64,000 bases of DNA from Cavenderia fasciculata (taxonomy: Eukaryota; Evosea; Eumycetozoa; Acytosteliales; Cavenderiaceae). The translations under genes were made by a program, and so were the position numbers. The stretch is taken from assembly GCF_000203815.1 (NCBI RefSeq), contig NW_004457708.1, positions 1 through 64,000 of the forward strand. The letters are read 5' to 3'. The notes below the pieces were generated by a model that saw nothing but the letters and a program-made list of their open reading frames with translations, did not search any database and was not told the DNA's origin. Shown in pieces: positions 50,051 through 58,657 of the stretch; position 1 is the first letter of the stretch, and each line of letters opens with the position of its first letter.

Positions 50051-50717
50051 ACTTCTTTCTATATATCTGTCAAAGAATGATCTATCAACCTGAATAATAC
50101 TTACTTTTAAAAAAAAAAATTGGAGGGAATGACACCAAGGGTTCTGAGAAATTCCAAAAAGGCTATGTTTATCAATTTTACATTTAAACCTTGAACATTT
50201 TCTTTTTGGAATTTCTGAGGATGAATATATCAAAAACTAAAAGTTAGATAAAGATGATATCTTCCAGTTTTAATTCCACCTTGTTCAAGATTAAATGTCT
50301 ATCATAGTTGTACAAACCCATTTTCGCGAAAATAAATACTTTCCAATATATATATGCTTTGGTAGATGTAAAATTACTTGTTGTTCGCTCACTATTTGAA
50401 TATTTATTCCCCTATTTATAAAAAAATGGTATTTCCTTGTCATCCCAATCATAATCACCGAAATCTGCGATCGGTAGTTTGGTAAACAACTAAAAGATTA
50501 TTCGCGACCCGAAATGATGGACTATTAATTCATTCCAATTTTAGGGTCGCGCAACCGTGCATGTCTGCCCATTCACCAATCAATCAAACTAAATGACAGT
50601 CACAACATTCCATATCTTTTGATAACAGTATACTAATTTATTATTAGTGATGAGACTAGAATCCACTCTTGATCCAATATTGGAAATGAACCAACCAAAC
50701 AAAAGGTTTTTGAAGAT
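50005..50717. promoter_or_regulatory. Upstream region of the WWE-BRCT gene with hairpins
   Basis: Holds a (TCTA)n run (50013-50042), a 15-bp perfect inverted repeat (50147-50161 with 50202-50216), the palindrome TTTTCGCGAAAA (50321-50332) and the inverted pair CGCGACCC/GGGTCGCG (50503-50510 and 50544-50551). CG-containing palindromes are rare in this DNA, so these may be factor-binding sites or part of a leader. No coding gene. Confidence 0.45.
50013..50042. repeat. (TCTA)n microsatellite
   Basis: About seven TCTA units just upstream of the WWE-BRCT start codon. Confidence 0.9.
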
Positions 50718-51331
50718 TTAATGGATGGTTTGGAAATCAGTGTATGATTTGAATAAAACGATGGCACTGAATATAGAGACAAGACCAGCTGGCATAAACT
50801 TTTGACTGTTGTAATAACGAAGTCCCATGAAAATAAGTAATACAAAAGATACCACTTTTAATAAATAGAATAAATAAATAAGTTGAATTAATATTAAAAA
50901 GAAATCGAATCGATCCAAAATGATAGATCTACTTACACATGGTCAATTGTAAACCAGACTTTTTGTTGTAACTCTACAGAAATTGAAATAAATTAGTATA
51001 TAGTTGTACATAAACACTCATAACTAACTTTTGCATACTTGTAAATTGGCACTATATGCTGCCAAGAATCCACTCAAGATTCCCATTATTAAACTCATCA
51101 TGCTACCAGCTTTGATGAAACCAATGAGGCCTCCCTATAGAGATAGAGAATAGAGATAGATTAAAAAGAAGAGAATAGAAGAGAAGAGATAACAAGAGAA
51201 CTAGTTAACACTTGTTTCGATGATTGAATTCGATGATTGATTGGATGATCAGATGATGATCGTAATGACTCTAAAGATGATCATACCAAAATCAATAAAC
51301 CTGAATATACATAGACTAAAAGGGCTGACAT
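50718..51331 (-). CDS. TMEM14 family small membrane protein
   Basis: Exons 51287-51331, 51039-51134, 50937-50973 and 50718-50854 encode 104 residues, the family's usual length. Four hydrophobic segments: MSALLVYVYSGLLILGG, SLIMGILSGFLAAYSA, LVSFVLLIFMGLRYYNS and LVSIFSAIVLF. The family hallmarks GLIGFIKAGSMMSL (human GGIIGYVKAGSVPSL) and RYYNSQKFMPAGLV (human RFYHSGKFMPAGLI) are clear. TMEM14 proteins lie in the mitochondrial inner membrane or other organelles; TMEM14C moves protoporphyrinogen IX. The 37-nt third exon is very small but keeps frame with a GTAAGT donor. Confidence 0.92.
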
Positions 51332-51797
51332 TATTATATATTATATACTATCTTTCAATTAAAATTACTATTAATACTAGTTTATGAATTTGTTTTAAAA
51401 ATCGGATAGTGTACTTGAACCCATTGGAGAAGTTCAGTTTTCAAAACATTATTAAATCAATATCAATATAGTTATAATGTTCATTTTATTATGAGTTTAT
51501 ACATTTCTCTGCTTTTGTAAAAGTAATGTAACATCCAACATAAATCGATTTATAACTATATCTTATTAAATAATTATTTAGATATTTTAATTAATTTGAT
51601 TTGTTCATCTTCTTGTCTAGTTGAGGATTCATTGAAAAGTTAGAGTGCACATTACCGTCGATTTTCTTGATTTTTTTAAACTGCCTGGTTTGGGGCACCC
51701 TATCGAGAACTCAACAACCCACGTGATCAAACTAGCTAGTTTATAATTATTAACTAGTAATACAGATACATCATCATCATCATCATCATCATTAATC
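51332..51797. other. Divergent promoter between TMEM14 and BTB genes
   Basis: 466 bases, AT-rich, with (CAT)n just before the BTB start codon. No gene seen. Confidence 0.6.
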
Positions 51798-53144
51798 ATG
51801 GAGATAACAACATCAACTTCAAATTCATTTAGATCGACTGGAGGTGAAAAAGAAAAAGAAAAGGACTCTTTCTCTAGCTTTGCTTCCAAGATTATAAACA
51901 AGGACAAGGATAAAGATAAAGATAAAGAAAAGGATAAAGATTCATCATCAAACAACAAGGAAAGTGATAAGATCAATAGATTATTGGATAAACTAAAGAA
52001 ACAAATCGAAAAGGAAGTACAACAAAAATATGCTGGTGATTTGAAAGAATTGGAAAAGTATAGATCCCAATCGACAAAGTCGTCAAAGAGTGGTAATGAT
52101 CTTTCATCAAAGCTTACAAAGTCACCTTCATTATCATCTGATTTAAATAATGGTGGTGGTGGTAGTGGCGGTGGAACAGTTATTGCTAGTGCAAGTCTTG
52201 TAACTCAAAAGGGTACTAGTACTAGTAATATTCATCACCATCATCATCATACTCTTGGAAGTAGTAACACCACCAAGAATGATAACAATCATCAACCAGT
52301 TGTATTAAACATTGGAGGACAAATCCATCAAACTTTGAAATCAACACTTACAAAGAATAGTGGTTACTTTGAAATCTATTTTGGTGATTATAATACTCAA
52401 CCAAATCCAATTACAAATCAATATTTTATTGATAAGAGATGTCATTATTTCCATAGTATGTGTTTAACAAAAATAATAGACTACTATGTATTTATTTTCT
52501 AATCTTTTTACTTTTTTTTGTTTAAATTAGTTATACTGGATTATCTTAGAGGAGAAGATATTCATAATGAATTAAAAGAGGGGAAAGTGAATATAGATGT
52601 ATTCAAACAAGAATTGAATTACTTTGAAATTGATTATTCAAATCTTTTCCCAAAACACAAGTTTGACAAATTCACCCGTCACAATAGTATGGATGTGGCA
52701 CCTGGAAACTACACCATCACTCATCGTGGTGAAAAGGATGAACCGATGGGAATTATATCGATTAAAGGTTTCAATAGTGGTAGTCACCAATGTCGATTTA
52801 GAATAGACAAGATCTGCGATGACTCTTATTGGATGTGTTTTGGTACTGCCTATGCTTCTACTTCCTCTCCATCTGCTATTCCGTTTGCATCTTCCTTTTC
52901 ACTGTCTAGTCGTGGACAAACCTATCCAGAATGTACAGAAGTGTTGGGTCGTGCGGGTGACTGGATCTCTGGTGATGTCATCCGTGTTGAATTGGATTTC
53001 GACACAAGAACCCAACGCGTCATCAATGAAAGAACAAACAAAACGGAAACATTTTTGGATTTACCAACCAACATTGCTCTATTCTTTTATGCCAATTTAT
53101 CAAATCCTGGAAATCAAGTATCAATCATTTGTGATCATGATTAA
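51798..53144 (+). CDS. BTB (KCTD-type) protein with SPRY-like C-terminal domain
   Basis: Exons 51798-52455 and 52531-53144 encode 423 residues. A Lys/Asp/Ser-rich leader includes a short coiled coil (LLDKLKKQIEKEVQQKY). The T1/BTB domain at about 170-240 has VVLNIGGQIHQTLKSTL, GYFEIYFGDY and, across the splice, IILDYLRGEDI, the KCTD signature order. The C-terminal half (about 265-423) reads like a B30.2/SPRY beta-sandwich: GIISIKGFNSGSHQCRFRI, SYWMCFGTA, GDVIRVELDFDTRTQ, IALFFYANLS. KCTD proteins often serve as substrate adaptors for cullin-3 ubiquitin ligases, with the C-terminal domain selecting targets. That role is inferred. Confidence 0.78.
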
Positions 53145-53330
53145 AAGTACCAACAAACCCCCTTTTGTCAAAAACAACAAACAATACAATCAAAACAAAT
53201 TAAAATATATAATATTGTTTCCAGTTTTCAAAAATATCCATATTTCCATGTTCCATAAATAATAATCATCATAATTGATTGACTTGTTATGTTTTGATTT
53301 AAAGTTCTAATAAATTTATTATTTGGAAAT

Positions 53331-53875
53331 TTAATCGAAGAGACCCATACCCTATAATAATGAAAAGAGAATTGATATTAGCATAAATGATGATGATCAG
53401 TAGTGATACTCTGTCTTGTGTATTTGTGTATTTACCATATCGTCGTCGGATTCTTCCTTCTTTTCTTCAACAACCTTCTTGGCAGCAGCAACTGGAGCAG
53501 CAGCGGCGGCAGCAACTGGGGCAGCAGCGGCAGCAGATGGAGCAGCAACAGCGGCGGAAGCAATGATGGATTCAACGGACTTCTTGGAGAGAGCACGGAC
53601 GACGGTCTCAACTTCGAATGAACGAACGGTGATGTTGGCAGCCTTGGCAACCTTGTTAATGTTGTCGGCGTTGACTGGGAGCTAAAATTGATGGTAATAG
53701 TAATAGATGGATGAATATGTTAAAAAACTGGTTCTGTCTCTTTTTTCTAGAGAGAGAGAGAGAGATAGATCTCTTTCTTCTATCTTGTCATCTCTTCTAT
53801 CCTGTCTGTTCTATATCTATTTGATCATACTTCAGCGTCGGTTAAGAGGAGTACGATTTGAGCGATGGATGCCAT
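53331..53875 (-). CDS. rplp1: 60S acidic ribosomal protein P1
   Basis: Exons 53831-53875, 53436-53681 and 53331-53351 encode 103 residues. N-terminal helical domain MASIAQIVLLLTDAE followed by LPVNADNINKVAKAANITV, an Ala-rich hinge (PVAAAAAAPVAAAKK), and the universally conserved acidic tail EESDDDM-GMGLFD. It forms the ribosomal stalk with P0 and P2 and recruits elongation factors. The last exon holds only six codons plus stop. Codon use is strongly biased to C-ending codons, as for a highly expressed gene. Confidence 0.97.
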
Positions 53876-55071
53876 GTTTATAGGTGCCTAATGGGTTACT
53901 GAAAAGATCTATCAAAAGGGTATGTTTAACACAAAGAGCTCAGCTGCGCAAGGGGAAGTGCATCTCAGCACGCAGCCACTGAGAGCGGCGCCACACACCC
54001 AAAAAAAATCGTCGAAAAATTCAAAAAATTCATAGTTCATTACAAAGCAACTTAAATAATTGCATTCTTTTGATTGATCGATTGAACTTCAATCACCTTT
54101 AATGATCAACTCTTGTATAGATACAAACTGAGTATTCAAATATTCGATGGAATATTTAGTGTTAGGACTCACATCAAAAGGTCAATGAACCCCAATCAAT
54201 TTCAGACAATATTAATTTCTTTTTTTTAATTTTCTCGTTTGGTTTGAGCCAAACCTTCGTTCGTGCTCCAAACTTTTCTAAATCAACATTGATAAGAAAG
54301 TAGAAAGTAGAGGAGGCATAATCAATCAAATATTATTATTGATATGATGTGATAGAGGAAGCACTTTCTTGCTCTTTCCAAGCTCTCTGGTTCGGTTTGC
54401 CGGAGCACATATTTGCCTCATGATAGCTGTGATGGTTGGTTCAGTGCACGCATCATGGATCAACATTCCTTTGGCAATGTGGATTATTAATTTCAATGTC
54501 ATTGAATCGCAAATCAATCGAGAGGAGGAGTGGTCAATGGATGATGCTGGTTGTTGTTGTTGGTGTGTACCAACCACAATATATTATTGTTACTATTGCT
54601 ATTGCCAATAATACTACTAATAATAAAACTACCTACCTACCTACCTACTGGTTTTGGTTGGTATCATATCAATATCACAGCAGCAGCAGCAACCATCCAT
54701 CCAACAACCATTATGTGGTGGTTTTTACCCATCCAATGCATGAGACACCCCCCTCCCTCACACTTTCTTTTGTGTTGATAAACACTCTGAACAAAAAGAG
54801 AGTAGAAGGAAAAAAAAAAAATCAAAAAAAAAACACAAACTAGTAGTACTTTTTTACTTGCTTGTAGCTACAACACAGTTAATTAAATATATATAACAAA
54901 CAGAGATAGAGAGAACAAACACAAGGGAAGAAGTGAAGTTATCAAAAGTAACTTTGTTCTACACATTCTATCATCTCTTTTCTACTACAACTTTACAAGT
55001 AGAACCAAAAAGGAATTAATATACTTTAATTAATTAGTCACAATCACACAAACAACAATAACTTTTATATA
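53876..55071. other. Intergenic DNA; GC-rich P1 promoter or leader
   Basis: Next to the P1 start, 53940-54000 is GC-rich (contains GGCGCC and GCTGCGTGCTG on the minus strand), probably promoter or 5' leader of the ribosomal protein gene. The remaining 1 kb is AT-rich, with simple repeats near 54635-54650 and 54675-54700. No gene supported. Confidence 0.55.
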
Positions 55072-56312
55072 ATGTTATCAAGAGAACTTGTACGCTCGAC
55101 AAGAGCGTTAGTTATACAGCACCTTGTATTTGGGGGAGGAGGTGCGGCAGCCATCAATCAAAACAATAATAATAATAATAATAGTCAAATGGTCAAGGAC
55201 AAAAAGTTTATGTATGGTCGGAAGAATTGTAGTTCATCATCAGGGGGTGGTGGATCACTTCAACAACAACCATCACAGACATCGAGTGAAGTGTCGGCAA
55301 TGTACAAAAAATCAATTATGACTCCTCTTATTGGTAATGAGTCTGTTATTAAAGGTAAAGAATCAACTTTTGAGGTATGTATACTTCCATCAAAGTGAAA
55401 CAATAGAGTAGAGTAGAGAGGAGAGAAATTCTTTAGAATTTAAATTAACCTTATATATATTTTGATTTAGTGGGAAATATCAGGGCATGAATCACAAGTA
55501 GTACAATTAAAATTGGATCCAGGATCATCTATAACTGCAGAGACTGGAGCATTATTGGAAATGTCATCATCTGTTGAAATGGATACAAGTGCACGAGGAG
55601 GTTTCTTGACAAGTTTTAAAAGAATGTTTACAGGTCAAGGTTTATTCCTTACTAAATTTAAAAATGTTTCAGATAATGTAAGGATGAATCAATCAATATA
55701 TATATATATTTATTCTTGATTATTTATGATTTATTTATTTCTTTTATTTATTTTTAGGAAATTGGTAGAGTAACATTTTCATCACCATATATATCAAAAA
55801 TATTGGCAGTTAAAATGTCAGAGTTGGGAGGAGAGTTGATATGCAAAAAGAATTCATTCTTGTGTGGAGACAATGCTATAGAGATTGAACCTCAGTTGAC
55901 AAAGCGATTCTCTATCGGATTCTTTGGCGGTGAAGGTTTTATATTGCAACGATTAAAAGGTAGTGGAATGGCATTCTTGCATGGATGTGGGTCGATCATC
56001 TTTAGAAGTTTACAACCTGGCGAAAAGGTACGGGTTAGTGTTGGTTCCATCGTTGCATTCCAAACTTCGGTAGAGTATGATATAGAGTGGGTTAAAGGTG
56101 CCACTAATATATTCTTTTCTGGTGAAGGTTTGTTTTTGACAACCCTGTCTGGTCCAGGACTAGTCATTCTTCAATCACTTCCTTTTGAGAAACTTGTAAA
56201 TCAAATATCAAGATCTTTACCATCTTATGGGTCCTCTTCATCAACACCATCTTCTTCTTCTTCTCCCTCAAATGATTCAGGTAGTAGTTCTACTGGATCA
56301 ACTAAAAATTAA
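55072..56312 (+). CDS. AIM24-family protein, probably mitochondrial
   Basis: Exons 55072-55374, 55471-55677 and 55758-56312 encode 354 residues. The first 20 residues (MLSRELVRSTRALVIQHL) are basic and amphipathic, like a mitochondrial targeting sequence. After a Gly/Asn/Ser stretch comes the AIM24 fold: WEISGHESQVVQLKL, GSSITAETGALLEMSSSV, GGFLTSFKRMFTGQGLFLTKF, IGFFGGEGFILQRLKGSG, FFSGEGLFLTTLSGPGLVILQ. The repeated GEGF/GEGLF-x-x-x-x-GPG turns are the family signature. In yeast AIM24 is needed for mitochondrial inner-membrane organisation (MICOS integrity); bacterial relatives are soluble. The Ser-rich tail is disordered. Confidence 0.88.
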
Positions 56313-56776
56313 ATCAATAATAATAATAGTATTAATATTTATATATATATTTTTGGATAATATATAATATAAATAAAACAAAAAGAAATTCAAAATACAA
56401 ATAGGAAGTTTTTTTTTTAGTTTGATCAACTCCACATTGATTAACCACTGTTTTGTTGTTCTCGATTGGTAATAACTTGAGTGGGTGTGTTAACTAGCAG
56501 CTCAGCTGACAAAACGACAGTATAACAAAGAAATCGATGACTATTTAAAAAGATAAAGTTCAAATATATCAACTATACATGCGCATCCCCAACCCAACCA
56601 ATACTCTAGCCGATGTATTCGAACTTGTTTAATAAAACATACCAAATGTTGAATTGATGAAATTAACAGACATTGTATGACAATGTGACTTTATTTTATT
56701 TAAATGAAGCTATATACATATATAAAATCTAAAATTATAGATTATATTAATTACCACTGGGATGTGGTAAAACATG
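56313..56776. other. Intergenic DNA
   Basis: AT-rich, with one arm of the inverted repeat starting at 56737. Nothing else seen. Confidence 0.55.
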
Positions 56777-57108
56777 TTAAGCAAGGACAAAGGCACCTTC
56801 CTTATGGACTAAAAGGACCTGGAGTTGGCTCACTTGGGTAGAGAGTCCGTAATTGGCTTCGATTTGCTGATTGACCAAATTCACTAAATAGGTAACAGTT
56901 TCCTGAAGCGAGGCAATCGAATCTAAAGAAAGAAACATAATGAAATTTAATAAATAAATAATTAATTTTTTTTTATATATTCTAGTTCATTAATGGGTGT
57001 GAGTAAATAATAATTTTTTTTTAAAACATAATTGTGAGAAGGAAGGTGCCTTTGTCCTTGCTGGTCATGTTCCAGTGGTAATTAATATAATCTATGGCCA
57101 TAGATTAT
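56737..57108. repeat. Nested inverted repeat with terminal palindrome
   Basis: Two 24-base blocks on the left (56737-56760 and 56780-56803) recur exactly, inverted, on the right (57072-57095 and 57039-57062). The inner gaps differ (19 versus 9 bases) and the arms are 235 bases apart. At the outer end of the right arm lies a perfect 22-base palindrome (57087-57108) centred on GGCC. Transcribed, it would form a long hairpin. Confidence 0.85.
56777..56938 (-). CDS. Small open frame (53 aa) ending in the inverted repeat
   Basis: From ATG 56938 the frame MFLSLDSIASLQETVTYLVN continues NLVNQQIEANYGLSTQVSQL and ends KEGAFVLA-stop. Composition is protein-like and helical, and GC is higher than in the surroundings. 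A TTTCTTTAG just inside the start could instead be a splice acceptor, making this the last exon of a longer gene whose first exon I cannot find. The C-terminal codons lie inside the left arm of the inverted repeat. No family recognised. Confidence 0.4.
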   Translation of the reverse strand: MFLSLDSIASLQETVTYLVNLVNQQIEANYGLSTQVSQLQVLLVHKEGAFVLA

Positions 57109-57300
57109 GTGCATATGGTCTGAATGTTCCTTGGCATTTTGAACACTCTTTCCCAATTGGAATTAAGGTTTGTTGATTTTAGTTATTTGTTGTTGTTGTC
57201 TTTGTAATAGTATTGATCATATTTGTATTTGTATTTGTATTTGAAGGATCCTTTTTATTTTATTTAATTTAATTCTAATTTCTTTCTCTCGATCACAGAT
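56939..57300. other. Intergenic DNA with right arm of the inverted repeat
   Basis: Contains T-runs, the right inverted-repeat arm (57039-57095), the GGCC palindrome and a TTTGTA-repeat near 57215-57245. A plus-strand frame across the right arm (starting KEGAFVLAGHVPV) is open only to 57178. Confidence 0.5.
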
Positions 57301-58365
57301 TTAATGACTATAAAGTGGGGGGTCGTCAATGTTTTCGTTGTTGTTGCTGTAGTTGATTAATTCATTGTATAGTCGTTCGAAAGGTTTTTTGATATCATCT
57401 TGAAATTTGTAATAGTTTGATTCTAAATTTCGTATTATCATTAATTTCAATCGATCTTGGATCAATGGCCCAAAAATATAGTTGGTTATGCCCGTCTGGA
57501 AACCTAAAAGTGTAATAGCGAGAAAATTCATCTGCATACTACCCACCCACTTGTCCTGTTGATCCCAATGGGGTAATGCCATTCGGCCCATTCTGATCAT
57601 TGCCGATTGGGCACTCTCACCTTCTAGAAGAAAATTCAATGCAAACTCTGGTGAGTAGTGTTGTGGATTATTGGGTACGACAATCAGAGTAGTCATCAGT
57701 TTACAGAGAATGACGATACGATCCCAGTTGTCTTGGGTTGATGGGTATCTAGTGGTGCTGTATTGTCTAAGGGTGTTGTTTTTGAGATACTGTGTCAACT
57801 TGGCTTGATTCCATTCAACTAGTCTTTGGTAATCTGGTAGACAATGGAATCTATTCCAGACATACATAATCTTGTCCATGAGGTTGGAATGGTTGCGTGG
57901 TATCTCTCTGTTCATCGCGACAAGACAGCGTTTGACGGTGTTTGGCAGTGTTCCACGACCATACCCAGGTAACCCCGTGATATATGCCCCAACTACAAGG
58001 AGCGTTGCCAACCAAATGATAGATGGTGGAAGAAAGGGGTACAATAATTTGAGGATTGGCGATCCAATAGCCTTAAAGGCCTTGTTGTAGTCTTCTAAAC
58101 CGTTGCCAGAGCGTTGAACCTGTAAGGCTTCATCTTTGTTTTGAAAACTTGCTACTTGCAAAAACACCCTGTTTGCAAAAACAACGCAGACTGGTGTCAA
58201 CCTTGCCTTGTTGCTTGGTGTGTTGTCTGAACCTCTAACAAAACCAGCATCCTTTAGATACTGTCCCAATATCTCTTCAGTCCATTCCTTGTCAATATCA
58301 ACTTGTACATCGATAACATTTCCATAATCATAATCATCTTTATCTAAAGCTAGATCTTTAAGCAT
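57301..58365 (-). CDS. Membrane protein of unknown function (354 aa, single exon)
   Basis: One uninterrupted frame of 354 residues. N-terminal 110 residues are acidic and soluble-looking (DVQVDIDKEWTEEILGQYL, ARLTPVCVVFANRVFLQ). A hydrophobic stretch follows at about 100-130 (LLYPFLPPSIIWLATLLVVG), then a long mixed domain with several Trp and Pro residues (YVWNRFHCLPDYQRLVEWNQ) and a second hydrophobic stretch near 280-300 (MNFLAITLLGFQTGITNYI). The end is Asn-rich. No motif I know fits. It may be an organelle membrane protein specific to amoebae. Being intron-free is unusual among its neighbours. Confidence 0.65.
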   Translation of the reverse strand: MLKDLALDKDDYDYGNVIDVQVDIDKEWTEEILGQYLKDAGFVRGSDNTPSNKARLTPVCVVFANRVFLQVASFQNKDEALQVQRSGNGLEDYNKAFKAIGSPILKLLYPFLPPSIIWLATLLVVGAYITGLPGYGRGTLPNTVKRCLVAMNREIPRNHSNLMDKIMYVWNRFHCLPDYQRLVEWNQAKLTQYLKNNTLRQYSTTRYPSTQDNWDRIVILCKLMTTLIVVPNNPQHYSPEFALNFLLEGESAQSAMIRMGRMALPHWDQQDKWVGSMQMNFLAITLLGFQTGITNYIFGPLIQDRLKLMIIRNLESNYYKFQDDIKKPFERLYNELINYSNNNENIDDPPLYSH

Positions 58366-58657
58366 TTCATCTGTCGCCTCAATCTTTCTTCTTATTCTTC
58401 TTTTTCTTTTTTTGGGGTAAGGAGATTATTTTCATTACAAATTTCTTTTTATAACATGGTGTCTTGGTATTTTATAAAGAGGATATTTACTATTGACCTT
58501 GAGGGTATAATAAATGGTGGTTATACTTTTATTTATATTATTTATATAAATTTATTTTTTGAAGAGGGGAAAAAAAGGATACGACGAATATAACAGGATG
58601 GGTTATATAAAGGGGATTTGGTTTGGTTGTCACGTATTATTAATATTTGTCTATTAT
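58366..58657. other. Intergenic DNA
   Basis: AT-rich 292 bases between two minus-strand genes; nothing seen. Confidence 0.6.
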
